A stretch of 64,000 bases of DNA from Scleroderma bovista (GCA_037178675.1 JAYMGJ010000598.1:1-64000); one strand, 5' to 3'. Counted from the first letter of the stretch, positions 35,641-47,944 are shown. The notes: generated from the letters alone by a model not told the origin. Numbers and translations: made by a program.

Positions 35641-38048
35641 TCATTGAGAGTCATCATACACGACGACAGCTGGGGTTCTGTCGTTTCCTGATTAGTACAC
35701 CTAACAAGACAACCAGTGTGTGCACTTACCGTACTTCAGTTCCCTGTTCGTACAGAAGAACATGAGTCGCACAAAGAGAACTCGTGGATAAAAAGCAGCT
35801 GACTTACGTCTTCCATCCAGCTGACTTGCGCTTTGAGCTCCGTCAGTCCAAATAGTAGAATGATCTTCACATCCATCGCGTAGTACGTTATTCCATCCTT
35901 GGAACGCTTTGGAGATAATTTCCGTGCAAGTTTCGATGTATCTGCACGCACATTGCAGAGCGTAGTGAATTTATCTTTGATGTGTCGTATTAGTAATTCA
36001 TCCATGAACGGGATCAGGATATATTTACCTGGTTCAGTGTCCATCCAATCTGGTTTTGTGAGAGATCCCCGATAGGCAGTTATATCAACTTCCACAGTTT
36101 CGCAGGCATCCATGGTCGAGCGACGGATAACGAACCCTTCCTCAAATGTCTGCTCTTCGGCCACCCGAGTACCCTTTACAACAATCATTAGGGTTGACGG
36201 AGTCTGGTATCGGAGGCGCCTTACTCGGATGAGAATGGGCCCAAAACCTTTCGGCACTGCCAACATGCCAGATGGACCGCGATAGACATTCTTTTGTCTG
36301 GCACGATGCTCAGGGTTGGTCGAATCGTACGGTACGCTGCACTCAGTGCCATAAGTGAACTTTGCAACTCGTGAGGAGACCAGGTTGTCGATATGGTAAG
36401 AGACGGCTCCATCTGCCACCGCCTTGTTGCTGATCACATGGTGGGTAAGTCTAGGCGTACCGACTGGAAGGAGACTTACACGTGGCTATCTGGGCGACAG
36501 ATCTCAATATTGAGTGGTTCAAAGTACCTTCGCAGGCTTGTGAACAGCCATTCACTGGCGGCGAATCCTCCTACAAGGAACACAGACTGGAAATAGAGTG
36601 TTAATGCGCAGTCCGCGGCCATCGGGTAGTCCTACTTTGATTGGAACGGTTGAAGCTTTCTGTTGCTTTTGGAAAGCATCGATAATTTCCTTGATCGAGG
36701 GTTCGAACAGCTCAGTCACACTGCGACTAGAAGAAAGTCAGCAAGAGTAGTGTGGACCATCAATGGCTTACCCCGTAAGTCGAAGCTGGCCAGAACGGAT
36801 GTCACATTGAGGGTCCTTGTCGCGCATAGTACCGAACTTGATATACTGAGGATCTTCGACGTTGCGAACACGAAGCTTAGTTGTCTTATCAAAGACGTCG
36901 GTTATCTGTCGTAGCATCTCTGGGGCACCAAACTTTGAGCCCGCAAGTTTCTCTTTGTGAGAAAGGTCCATCATAAGCATGAGACAAGAACAGTGTCATA
37001 AGGCAAAAGGAACGAACTTCTTAGCATTGCATGAGCACGTCGTGTGACCAATACAGATCCTTGGAGACGACCTTGAAGGAGGTAAGGGACGTCGACGGCC
37101 ATAGACGAAGACTCACATTCAGCAGGTGCAATCTCCTCGAAGGAAGTAGGAGATAATTGCATAGAGTATGCACTCAGGTCGATAGTTCCTCCACCGGCAT
37201 CGACAATTACGACGCCCTGACTACCAGGATCCGCTGGATCGTCGTCTGCATTGAGTGGCGCAGCGATAGGGGTTCTCGACAGAACATCTGATGCCAGAAC
37301 CCTGGTCACGCAAAAGTGGAGACTTGCTTCACCTTCCGTGAGAAGGTGAACTCGAGATTGACCTTCTTGAGTGTTCGGAATGAGACCTGCAAAAGCTGCT
37401 GCTGCTCGTATCTGTTTCTGTTGGGGACCCTCCCACCCATTTGGATGCGTCAGCACGAACTCAATACGGCCCTCTACGGATTTCCAGAGGGAAGGTCCGT
37501 GCGAGTCTTCGATGTACTTGCGCGAACACTGGTACAAGTACCGCATGAAGTCCGCGAGGACTTCAATCGCCGCTTTACCCGCAGGCAGCGGCTGAATATC
37601 ATCATCGGCAATATGTGAAGCGGCCAGATATCTCGGGCGAAGATGCAACTTCCACCTGATCACGCACATGAGTGGAGGCGGTCATTATTCATTTAGGGTA
37701 ACCTGTATACCATTCAAGCTTGATCCATTGTTCATCCTCTGCTTGTTCGATGATCTGCTCTTGCAGAGCCTCAGCACCAAATGCTCTGGGACTTCCTTGC
37801 TGATCATAGTAGATGATGGACGGAATCTTGCAGTCCCCACCCACATGCTCCTGAGCTGGGTATCTGAAACGCTCTTCGTCAGCACGCGTCAAGAAGCGGC
37901 GGATAGTACTCCACCTGTTCACTCCGAGTGTCTTCGGAACCTCTCCAGGATCCAGAATAGCGTAAGACACACCGCTGTACGTCGTGCCCACGTCAAATGC
38001 GAGCACGAGTTTCCGCACTAATCCGCGGTAGGGCTGTCGGGTAAGCAT
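35641..38048 (-). CDS. HSPA12-like Hsp70-family ATPase, copy F
   Basis: Start taken at MLTRQPYRGLVRKLVLAFDV (38048), aligned with the other copies; an in-frame ATG at 38090 is possible but would add a non-conserved leader. Motifs are DVGTTYSGVSYAILDPG, HPNGWEGPQQKQIRAAAAF, IVDAGGGTIDLSAYSM, NKAVADGAVSYHID and LLFGLTELKAQVSW. The C-terminus is TPAVVVYDDSQ, TGA at 35643-35641. The microexon GGAACTGAAGTACG is 35743-35730. Intron 1 is a multiple of three without stops, so it reads through in genomic frame. No lesion seen. It is divergently transcribed from the coiled-coil gene at 38476. Confidence 0.83.
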
Positions 38049-38475
38049 TTCGGCAAGAAGGTCGTGGCGACTGTAAGGAAACGTTGGCACTCGCGAATGC
38101 AGAAATCCGAGGTTCTATCGAGTCCAAGCAACGCCTCGTCTTATAGCTGAGGCACAGCAGGAGTTTCGTGCCCGGCTGTGTAGGGGAGTCACGGCAATCG
38201 TCCGAGTGGTGGGCCCCACTATCCATCAAAAACATGGTGACTGCCAAAGAGCCCCGTGTCTCGCCCACTAACCAAATGAAATGATGTACGTACTCAATCG
38301 GGAACGCGTCCATCACGTGTGGGTGCGAGGAACTGCGAGGGGGCGCGTTGACTGCGAGGACACATGCCCGTCATTATACACGAGGCATCAATGCCATAGG
38401 GCACGCTCAAGGCGCATGGTACTCCTAATTCAGAGCTTCATAGACTCTGCGCCAGGCTAGTATCCCAATACGACC
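38049..38475. promoter_or_regulatory. Bidirectional promoter between Hsp70-like F and coiled-coil copy 2
   Basis: The two start codons are 427 bases apart in opposite directions (38048 minus, 38476 plus). No clear heat-shock element (alternating GAA/TTC pentamers) or TATA box is visible. The arrangement would allow co-expression. Confidence 0.45.
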
Positions 38476-39985
38476 ATGGACCTGTCAACAACTACGTTCA
38501 CGCCATCAACGTACTGGGTTGTTCCCTCTTTCGTGTTCGTCGGCATCGGCCTACAATATAAAATGCCAGGGGGCATTATCGGGGTACTGAAACGGCTGTG
38601 GCACTCCTTGTGGAGCGAAAAGTCAATCGAAGAATTCCAGCACAAGTTGAAGGAGTACGAGGATAATATTCGTAGATCAGAAGAAGCAAAACGGGTCTTA
38701 GAGGAGAAAAACAGCGCCTTGGCCGATGAAATCCGGAAGCTCAAGGCCGAGAACGCCCGACTCTCCAATTCCATACAAAATGCCAACGAGGAGAATGCAA
38801 AAATCCAGAAGACGGCAAAGCAGGAGCGGGAAGGCAAGGACGCTGTACAGCAGTCACTGGAGAAGGAGCAAAAGGAAGGGTCAAAGGCGCGGACCGTCTA
38901 TCAGGAGGAGATTGGCGCCTTGAGGCGCCAGTTAGACCTTAAGAAATCCGAAGTCAGCGAGGCTCGCACCGAACTTCAGCGCTCACAAACGAAGCTCAAC
39001 GACATCACTGCCCTCCTTGAAACACGCACTCGGGAGTTGAAGGGTGCTCAAGCCTTCCTGACTACGGCGGACGCACACTCCGGGGCGGAAGTCATTGGGC
39101 TCGTGGACGCCCTGAATGCCGAAATCATGCAGACATGCGCATTCATATCTGATTCCTTCGACTTCGCACGAAAACCAGAGCACGCCTCCGAGATCAAGGA
39201 AGCTTGCACGAGGATCAGCGAGCTCATGGGCCCCACCATGGTACGCCTCCTCAGTACGGTTCACCACAGCGAAGACCCCCTCCTGGTGCAAATAGCACTT
39301 CAGGGCGCAATGGCGGAGTTCTCACGCTGGATCATCATGACTTGGGATTACGACGGGCTCCAAGCCGAACAACCATTGGGAGAGATCTATAATGACATCA
39401 GGAGTACGGGTAGGTTTGCACACCCAAACGCTACTTGGACGATTCTCACCTCGGTAAACCCCAGAAACGCAAGCTATTAGCGGACGCTGGCGTGCCCTGA
39501 CAAGAGCCCACGCGCAGAAGATAGCGTCGCAGCATCAAGATGACCTTCACTCCACCATGGTAACGCACATCAGTGATACCCTCGTCGTTACCATGGTCGC
39601 CGCCGGATGTACGAAGAACTACGACGATGCATATCGTCAGTTCACGCAGAAGTTCGGTGAACGGGTGTCAAACGTCGTCAAGATGGCAGTACGGCTGAAT
39701 AAGGTTATAGGAGAAGAGGTGTCGTCGGCTGACTTGTGGCCAACCAATGCTGCCGCGGGCGATAAATTCGATAACGCAACCATGGAGGACTTCGAGGGTC
39801 AAGATGACCAGCAGGAGGGGAAACTCGTCCTCTGCACCACAGCTCTCGGACTATACAGGTCGGAGAAGGTCATGGTCGGAGACAACGTCGAATTCAAGAA
39901 CGCTGTCCTCAAGAAGCATAAGGTAGTTCTCGAGTCCGTGGCCGACGGTTTGGAGCGGGAATATGCTACCGATATTAATCCTTGA
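38476..39985 (+). CDS. Coiled-coil protein of unknown function, copy 2
   Basis: Two exons (38476-39409, 39474-39985) join to 481 residues in frame; an alternative start at 38563 (MPGGIIGVLKRLW) would remove a 29-residue leader with a weakly hydrophobic stretch. About residues 55-200 form a long charged coiled coil (repeated EEKNSALADEIRKLKAENAR-type heptads). The C-terminal half is conserved with the copy at 24414 (EIMQTCAFISDSFDFARKPEH, LLVQIALQGAM, VAAGCTKNYDDAYRQF, LVLCTTALGLYRSEKV). No enzymatic motif is apparent. The neighbour on the left is Hsp70-like gene F. The two coiled-coil genes bracket the four-gene array, which may be chance duplication or a functional pairing. Confidence 0.75.
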
Positions 39986-40237
39986 TTTCTTATTGCTACA
40001 CAGTGTACTTTTTCGCAGGTTATGTCGGGAACGAGATATTCCGTACCTATTTCAGGCCCTATATGCTATCATCTTATATACATTTGCTCTTGATTAATAA
40101 TTTAACATTGCGATTGCATAAATGCCACTCAACTACACAAGCGTGCATGACAGTCCTTGTCACCCATACCTGGAGTCCCACGAATATCTGAAAAGATGGT
40201 TAAGACTATTGGGGGCGAATGTGAGTAGACGCACCAA

Positions 40238-41646
40238 TCAGCTGAGTGTATCCGAGGAGGTTTGTGCTCCTTGCTTCTTGGAAGAAGGGTCAGACTTCTT
40301 TTCCCACTCCTTCAAGCCCACCTCAAAATTTTCCCACACAGATTGACCAAGGTGTACGCCACCGAACTCGCCATCTTCTGTCATCGAGGTATTGTTTCGG
40401 TCCTCGTTAGTATCACCAGATGGGGCACTCGTGGAAGTAGGAATCGACAAGTCAACCACTGCGCACTCCCGATACAATGCTCCAGCCTTTAAGACCTCTT
40501 GCGTAGAGCCCTTGCTGGAAGATTGCATGACCTTTTTGAAAGGTGTTGCAAGAAAGAGTACATGAAGCACAGACTGCACCGCAGAAGTCGGCGACTTGGT
40601 CAATATTCGCAGCAGCGGTTGCAAGATGATGTATCTAGCAAGAACCTCTGTCAAAACAAGGGAAACCCGGATAGTAATCAATACTCACAAGGTCAACCCG
40701 CGTATTGATTGCTCCTGTAGTTTTCGCGTGCTCAAGAGGGGTGCTATGGTGTCTGCACGGCTGATACCGGGACACACAGACACGGTGACAATATTAGACT
40801 TCTGGACCTTGTCGCTGACCACAGGAACCGTATTTTCTTCCGTTCGAGGTACTTGTCCGCTTGACGGAAGAGCATCCAGGATGCGCTGGAGATGCCGTGT
40901 GAAAACAGCCATTTGGAGGGATCTCCAACCTTCCTGTTGAAATGTCGACGAATTCACTGAGGGTGACTGGGAAGGTGAATAAGTCACCGCGGCTGCAGCG
41001 TAGAATGGGTTCAAAACATTGATGATCCGGATATCCCGCTCGGCTGGGGCAACGAGCAAGACTGGAAGCAATAAGGTCAAAACCAGGAAGGTGGCTAAGG
41101 ATGCCTCTTGTCGGCGCCTGTTCAGCTCTGCAGGGTCCTCCCGTGACAAAATCGAGCCTATATGCTGGTATTCATGTGCAAATATGATTGCATCTAGTCT
41201 AGTCTCCTTTCCAGTCAGGAACCGGGTGCAAAACGAGCGAATTGAGGCTGGCGATGTAAGGTCGCACTCCTCTGCGTATATTTGCTCGTTGTTGGTCGTT
41301 GAGCGGAGTAGCGATACAAGAATGTCAATTTCCGGGTTATCGACGGGTTTCGGAGACAGCGCAATAATATGGGCACCCCGCTCTGCGAGATTTTGCAGGA
41401 GGGTCAAACCAAGTGGGGTAAAGCCTCCCTATGGGATTGCGATGTAACAATATGTAAAGCAGATGAAATTGGAAGACTTACAGTAACAAGGATGACACGA
41501 GCATGCATGTCCCGCTCGCGGCTTGTACGACGCCCTTGGGCAAAAGCATGAATCACTGTGATAAGAACGACAGACACGAGTGCATGGACGTAATACTTCG
41601 ACGGCAACAATGTATTGACTGTCGCTCCGAGTATTTTGAGGACCAT
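40238..41646 (-). CDS. Membrane-anchored SDR-like (Rossmann-fold) protein
   Basis: Three exons (41646-41482, 41428-40689, 40634-40238) give 433 residues in frame; the last intron is 54 bases with acceptor GCTAG. After a hydrophobic segment (YVHALVSVVLITVIHAF, about residues 18-35) comes ARVILVTGGFTPLGLTLLQNL, a TGxxxxxG nucleotide-binding turn, then LDAIIFAHEYQHIG in place of the usual NNAG, and LATFLVLTLLLPVLL. A canonical YxxxK active site is not evident (EGWRSLQMAV at that position), so it may be a divergent or non-catalytic short-chain dehydrogenase anchored in a membrane. A Ser/Thr/acidic tail ends at 40238. Start codons of this gene and CCT8 lie 214 bases apart. Confidence 0.72.
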
Positions 41647-41860
41647 CGATTTAACTCACAGCCAAGGATGAGACTAATATCATGAGCCAGAGATGTCAAC
41701 CACAACGTCCACACGATGAATCAGTGCAATGAATGAGCTGGTGAGAAGCAAGGAAGTGTTGGAGCTAGTTAGTAACTACTCTTGCGGAGTGCCAAAAGCG
41801 ATCGCAAGACTTGAGGGTTGATTTTTTATCGTCAACTTTCGACGATCACATCCGTTGAAC
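41647..41860. promoter_or_regulatory. Bidirectional promoter, SDR-like gene and CCT8
   Basis: A 214-base interval between opposite start codons. No TATA box is evident; it is presumably a constitutive divergent promoter. Confidence 0.4.
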
Positions 41861-43914
41861 ATGTCGCTCAAAGTTCCCAAACCCAACAACGTCCAGCTCT
41901 TCAAAGAGGGATACAAGGCAGGCCAACTTTGACGCTCCGATTATCACGTTTCGTGCTTATCGCCAACTCTTGGCACAGCACCTGCAAGGTCTCGAAGATG
42001 CAGTCCTTCGAAACATTCAGGCCGTCGCGGAACTATCTGATCTCGTACGAACGAGCTTCGGGCCAAATGGTCCGTGTTCATATTGTGTTCTGCTCGTGAT
42101 GCTGATGTACGCATAGGTCGGAATAAACTTGTGATCAACCATCTCGGCAGATTATTCGTCACTTCCGATGCTGCGACTATCATCAGAGAAGTGGAGGTCG
42201 TCCATCCAGCTGCAAAACTACTTGTGATGGCGTCGCAGGCACAAGAATCCGAGGTGCGTAGGTCTTTCCGATCAGCCAGGCTCGATTGACACCAGCGCAG
42301 ATGGGTGACGCGACGAATATGGTCCTCATCTTTTCCGGAGAACTGCTGAAGAAGGCTGAACATCTTCTGATCATGGGTCTCCATCCAAGCGAGGTCATAC
42401 AAGGCTATGAACTTGCGTGTACAAAAGCACTGGCCGAACTAGAAAGTACGTACATAACCTTGACATATGTCATCATCATCTCCAGACCAATAGATATCAG
42501 CATTATCAACGTCACGTTTGCCGTCTCCTCTTACACCTTCCACACTTGCTGAGGCCCTGAAGCCTGCGATTGCATCAAAACAATATGGTTTCGAGGATGT
42601 ACTCTCGAAGCTCGTGGCGGAAGCTGCATTAGCGGTAATGCCGAGTAATCCGAAGAATTTCAACATCGATAATGTGCGGGTGGTCAAAATTATGGGCAGT
42701 AATCTGTCTGCAAGCAGAGTAGTGCAAGGAATGGTGTTCGGTCGAGAACCCGAAGGTATGGCTTTCTCATATCAAGTTGTTGACGCGTTAAGTGATCGAT
42801 GTCCTCAGGCGAGGTCAAAAAGACCACAAAAGCCAAAGTGGCCGTCTTCACCTGCGCGCTTGACATCTCCCAAACCGAAACGAAGGGCACGGTGCTCATC
42901 AGAAATGCCGACGAAATGCTCAACTTTACCCGTGACGAAGAGAAGCATCTTGAAAAGGTCATCGACTCCCATTACCTTCCCCTTACTGCCACTTACGCCC
43001 TGACTTCTTCGTAGATATTCAAAGAAATCGCAGACTCTGGTATCAAAGTCATCATCGCAGGGTCCAGCGTCGGCGAGCTTGCACTCCACTTCCTCAACAG
43101 GTTCAACATCGCTGTGCTCAAAGTGTTGTCCAAATTTGACCTCCGCAGAGTCTGCCGCGTCGTGAATGCCACCCCGCTCGCCCGTGTTGGTGCGCCTATG
43201 CCGGAAGAAGCAGGCTACGTCGATGTATTCGAGACAATAGAAATTGGCGGAGACCGCGTGACCGTATTACGTCAACTAGCGAAAGGAGAACCAGGGTATG
43301 ATGGCTCGTTGGAAAAGACAAAAACGGCTACCATTGTTCTGAGAGGAGCAACGGCGAATCATCTGGATGACCTGGAACGTGCCGTAGATGATGGTGTAAA
43401 CGTAATCAAGGCATTGCTAAAGGACCCCAGGTTGGTCCCTGGAGCTGGCGCGACAGAACTCGAGCTGGGCAAGAGGATAGAAACATATGGAAGTGGCCTG
43501 AAAGGACTCGCGCAGCACGCCGTCAAGCGGTATGCCACGGCCCTGGAGGTTATCCCGCGGACACTAGCGGAGAATGCACTCGGAGGCGCAGAGGGCAATG
43601 AAGTGCTAAGCCGATTGTGGGCCAAACACGAGCAAAAAGGCGGGGAGGCGTATGGCGTCGATGTCGAGGCAAGCCCCATTTACTTTATATGCATCCCTTC
43701 CCAAATAGACTCACCTTACTAGGCGGAACAAGATGGTACGCTCTTGGCCACTGAGCACAAGATCCTCGATTCCCTAGCAGCCAAGTCATGGGCGATCAAG
43801 CTCGCCACTGAGGCAGCCGTATCTGTACTCAGTGTTGATAGTATCATTATGAGTAAGCCAGCAGGAGGTCCAAAGGTGCCTCAACAAGCGAGCAATTGGG
43901 ACGATGATGATTAG
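41861..43914 (+). CDS. CCT8: T-complex protein 1 subunit theta
   Basis: Multi-exon gene for one of the eight subunits of the cytosolic chaperonin TRiC/CCT, which folds actin, tubulin and other proteins in an ATP cycle. The start MSLKVPKPNNVQLFKEGYK and the end KPAGGPKVPQ ... NWDDDD are theta-specific. In order: RNKLVINHLGRLFVTSDAAT (ATP-binding), MGDATNMVLIFSGELL (theta form of the GDGTT motif), IDNVRVVKIMGSNLS, GMVFGREPEG, VAVFTCALDISQTETKGTVL, VGELALHFLNRF, CRVVNATPLARVGAPMPEE, TIVLRGATANHLDDLERAVDDG, LVPGAGATELEL and VIPRTLAENAL. Introns interrupt at about 41918, 42254, 42447, 42755, 42960 and 43675. It looks intact. Confidence 0.93.
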
Positions 43915-44770
43915 AGAGGTATGATTACTTATGTACACATAATAAAACGAACGCTTACCATCAGCGGATGGTACGTGAGTTGTTCAAGTAGTCAACAAAA
44001 TCTCTTCCAACACCCCTGCTATGAAAAGGATTATGTCTCCAATATCTTTACTGTTCTCCTCATCCTTGGCTCACTTTCCCCAATTCCACGCCAGAGGACC
44101 GCCGGCCCTTCAAACATTGAGAGTGGCTCCCAATTTCCTTCTTAACCAGATTATCATGACAGACGGGGCTGGCGATGACACCGAGGTGTGCAGCTAGCCC
44201 ATACCTTCATATGTCCAGAACTACTCCCACTTCGAGACCAAAGACCACCTACTATGATAACCAGTTAAACCACCCCAAACTACTGTAAGCATGCTGGCTT
44301 ACCTGAGTCTGGATTATCAGCATATATACTGTCTGAGTACTAACTACTCAGTATTTCGGTCTTTTGGCGTAACGGTTAAGTGGACAGTCAGTCTGACCCT
44401 CTTACAACTACCCACCCATCCACCCCAGCCCACACCTCTATCCCGGCAGCACTCACAGATTCAAACCAATAAACTTCCTGCACATCATCGAAAATGACCT
44501 TGACATCGAGGGCACATATGCAGTTCATTGTCCCGTCGCTAACCACCCCAGATAGGTTTCTACACATAGTTGCACGGGGGGAGTTGAGGAATGTGTATTT
44601 TCGACGTAGGGGTAATGGGAGTGTGGACGTTGATTGGTGGATTGTGGGTCGTACGCGTAAGGACTCAGAGGTCTCCCGCTCAGAGAAAGTGTCTAGTGGA
44701 CCAGGACGTACGAGGTGTGGTTTCGGACAAGGTTCCGACACTGTTACTGTAAGGTTGTGCGTTGCACCAC
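43915..44770. other. Gene-poor stretch
   Basis: About 850 bases after CCT8. Open frames overlapping on both strands at 44390-44915 contain no family motif. A tRNA-like TGGCGTAACGG near 44367 lacks a matching T-arm. I see no supported gene. Confidence 0.45.
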
Positions 44771-45600
44771 TCCCCCCAGTAGTTTCACATTCTGCGAGTC
44801 GGCGTAACAAGATGTTGATGCAAGACATAGACTGCCGGGTGAATTCAATGGACAGGAATGTAAACTGAATCCTGCCTAAATCCTTTCCAATTCCTGTTTC
44901 AATAAATTCATTCATACGCGCCCGAAGGCTTCAATGCTGCGGGTATAACCCCCAGACTCAAGGAGGCCAGCTGCACCAGCTATCAAGGCCCAAAAGCTTT
45001 ACTTCTTTGGAAGCATGAATTGGTACTTGCTTACATAAATATTCATTTTTTGTCAACGTTCTCGCAAGCCCCTATAAAATTGCCAGGAAACCCGCTTCGG
45101 TGCACTTCGACCTAGCTTGATTCCCTTGGCGAAGACATCAAGCTTCTTGCATATACCTTTGCCTCCATCGATCACGCAACCCCAACCGATGGGACAGCCT
45201 GAGTCCTGTTGTCAGTAACAAGCAAACGAGGGAACGTATCTTTCAATCCAACATTCCTATGGGCTCGGTCATTTACTTATTCTGCACATATATTTTCCCC
45301 GCTTAAGTGTTTCTGCCCTCAAGTTCTTGAGGCGAAGGTCCGATGACGTCGTGGAATGGGTCATTCACATGTAGGTTCGAGAGTTAGGGACCGAGACTAA
45401 GACAAGTGGGATCCGCATAGTGAGATGGCACAAGCTGCTCGCAAGAAGCTGACGGCCGCCATGCCATGCCCGTGATGCCCGAACACATGCATATAATGAT
45501 CCGGTTGATGCGGATGAACGGTCCGGATCCAATCATTTTCGGTGCCGAGTTGGTGAAGTCTGGGCAGGGGATGCTCCAGTGGGTCGTAGTCTAGCACCTA
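44770..45600 (-). repeat. Inverted partial copy of the array unit
   Basis: On the minus strand this segment matches pieces of the tandem units downstream: the AAGCCTT ... GGCAGGATTCAG block (also near 48160 and 60020), the third exon of the small secreted protein gene (CCPIGWGC ... GGKGICKK, near 45140-45220), its upstream CCATTCCACGA ... AGAACTTGAGG block, and the CATCACGGGCATGG block (near 45460). Exons 1 and 2 of the secreted gene are deleted. It is a dead, rearranged copy in opposite orientation to the array. Confidence 0.65.
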
Positions 45601-47295
45601 GGCCTCATCAATGAGCACGCGGAGACTGAGTTATCCCCTTACTCAATGAAGCTTGTTCCATTTGATGTCTTATTCCTTGGTCGCACCGTGTGTAGTAGGT
45701 TCAAAGTACATACTATGCTCGAGCGACTCTTGCCAGTTCCGGCTCCCGACTCCGAGGCGTTCCTCCCCGGCTACACTTTCATGCACAATGGAAAAGTCGA
45801 CACACCGAATAATCATCTCCGTAGTCTTGCTGGTCACCACAAGTTTCAGTGTGCATCCCCACTCGAAATTTCGTGGACTCACTTTCATTTCCATACTTGT
45901 TGCTGACGGGAAAACCTGATGAGCGGACTCGGTTGAATTCTGGCTCACAACTAACACTACCAGTGTCTTTCCCCATGAGAAATGGGACGAGTAGCACTGC
46001 TGCTGGATAAACAAGCATCGGCTCTCATGATCGCCTGGGTATTGAACCGCGTCAAAGGCCCATCCGCAATTGGTCCTACTTCCTCACTAGTCGTCACCCT
46101 ACTACGAGGCCCTTGACAAGCCTGCTATATTTTGGCATCCACGCGATCAGTGCAGTGTGGCAGAGGTGCTCTGTATCGTACTCCACGCCTCGTCAAGGAC
46201 ACTTTCTCGTCCTCCATACTCCCGAATCCCGATGCGAAGGAATATATACCCGAAGACAACGAGATTTACTGCTCACAAGTACAATCCTAACGGTAATCTT
46301 CTGTAGTTGGTTTGCAGGCATGGAGCATGCTATTCTTGCAGCTCGCATCCAGGACATTGAATTGCGCTCATGCTCAGTCATTCTTTGATGCAGCATGGCG
46401 ACCCTGTAGGCAAACGAGGGCGGTAAGAACTCATGTGAAATTTGGTCCAGAGAGGGGCTTGGGTGCAGTGCATCAGTGGTATTGCAATTGTCGTCGGGTG
46501 GAGATCAGTGCCCACCGATGCGGATCCAAGCTTCCAGAACTTCCAGGTTGGAAAAATGGACCAAGTATTATTGGATGGCACGTATGTTCTCCCGACCTTC
46601 TTTTGATATCCTCGTGCTTCTTATTTTCTATGGGGAATCACGGGCATGGCGTGGCGGCCGTCAGCTTCTTGTGGGGTAGCTTGTGCCACTGCGCACCTCC
46701 CCATGTGGATGCTACTTGTCTCCGTCTCGGCCCGGTGGAATCCATTCCACGCCAACCTTATCCACACAAGGACGTGAAGTTATCCCCATGATTGTTCTCG
46801 GTCTATTTTACGTGCTATATGCATTGGTCTCACCGTATGTAGGTTATAATGCAAGGAAATGTCAGTATGCTCACTACCAGGTATTCGGGATAGCGGTGGC
46901 TGAAATGAGATGGGCTGAACTACAAGCCACACTAGTGTTTTGGAGTGGATCCAGCTTGGGCATTCCCCAGATCGGGTAATGAAAGAGTGAAGAGAGCGTT
47001 AAATGAATGCCGGATGTACAAGGGGCATCTTGTCCCAATAATTTGAATGACGGATTTTGCTGAAACTGTTGCAATACAAATCTGCGATTGAGAGCTGGTT
47101 TCTAGTAGCCGCGGGTCAATTGCAAGTAAACTGATGGAGCTATGTCAGCCATTGGCCATCGAGTTGATCAGAAACATGAACAGATGTCCTTGGGATAAGC
47201 TCCAGCGTCATTTGAAAGCAAGGGGATCGTAGCTAGTTTTGAAACAAGGACAGTATACCTGCAGGTTCCCCTCCTAACTCGCGAACCTACACGTG

Positions 47296-47520
47296 AATGA
47301 CCCATTCCACGAGGTTATCGGACGTTTGCCTGAAGAACGCGGGAAAAATATATGTGCAGAATAAAATAACCCAGCTCAGTACTCCGAATTCTCGACCCTA
47401 CATGATAAGGACCCATTCCACGAAATCATCGGACCTTCGCCCGAAGAACTTGAGACAAAGACACTTAGGCGGGGAAAACATACATGCAGAATAAAATGAC
47501 CGAGATCCTAGGAATGATGG
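47296..47520 (+). promoter_or_regulatory. Doubled upstream block of secreted gene 1
   Basis: Two imperfect copies of a roughly 110-base sequence in tandem (each ACCCATTCCACGA ... CGGAC ... GAAGA(A)C ... AAATAnATGCAGAATAAAATGAC) directly upstream of the gene. The same doubling precedes the gene at 58783 (58455-58690) and is seen in rearranged form before 54812. Possible upstream activating repeats. Confidence 0.45.
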
Positions 47521-47545
47521 ATTGAAAGAAGCGTTCCCTCCCGTG

Positions 47546-47552
47546 TATAAAA
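47546..47552 (+). promoter_or_regulatory. TATA box of secreted gene 1
   Basis: TATAAAA in GTGTATAAAATGCAGACG, 56 bases before the ATG at 47608. The same context occurs before the other copies (54452 TATAAAA, 54744 GATAAAA, 58721 TATATAA), with conserved spacing. Confidence 0.6.
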
Positions 47553-47607
47553 TGCAGACGCATAGGGACCCATTCTTCAAACAGTTTTTCTCCTCCCGAC
47601 TAGCAAA

Positions 47608-47944
47608 ATGGTCCGTGTCCTCAGTATCACATCCTTGTTGATCTTTTCGTACATTGCTCTTGTGTCATCTGCGGCCACCGACCTCCTGGAGATTGATGCA
47701 GTTTCGTGCCCGGGTGAGTCATATGATAATCAACTCAACCAATTCCTTTGCTCACCCTAGGCACAGTTAACTGCGGCGGCGGCAACTGCTGCGCTCAAAA
47801 CGAGATATGTTGCAAAGGTGGATGTAAGAGTTTAGATTCCACAGCAAATCGTTTACTTGTTACTCACAACAGCCCTTAGGCTGTAACAGCGGTGAGAAAT
47901 GTGCGAAAAACATATTTGGCGTACCTGTATGCAAGAAGAAATGA
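47608..47944 (+). CDS. Small secreted cysteine-rich protein 1 (granulin-like Cys pattern)
   Basis: Exons 47608-47713, 47767-47823 and 47880-47944 join to 75 residues. A signal peptide (MVRVLSITSLLIFSYIALVS) is followed by a short body with ten cysteines: single C, single C, then three CC pairs (GNCCAQ, EICCKG, GGCCNS) and two single C, ending KKK. The CC-x5-CC-x3-CC-x5-C spacing recalls half of a granulin module, but this is only resemblance. Two paralogues at 54812 and 58783 share signal peptide, Cys spacing and intron positions and phases. The mature protein is very small and probably extracellular. Function unknown; effector, signalling or surface roles are possible. Confidence 0.75.

Noticed and set aside
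38049..38475. Heat-shock elements upstream of Hsp70-like F
   Set aside because: No array of alternating nGAAn/nTTCn pentamers was found; single GAA or TTC occurrences are not significant.
44360..44470. tRNA-like A-box (TGGCGTAACGG) and B-box-like ATTCAAACC
   Set aside because: Spacing is too long for a plain tRNA and the sequence around the B-box cannot form a T-stem; no cloverleaf could be drawn.
44388..44915. 175-codon minus frame and 124-codon overlapping plus frame
   Set aside because: No family motif, mutually overlapping, and the minus frame runs into the repeat unit; coding status cannot be supported.
45653..45919. Possible secreted protein frame with RIIISVVLLVTTSFSV
   Set aside because: The frame is not preserved in the paralogous units at 50090 and 57055 and no further exon could be joined.
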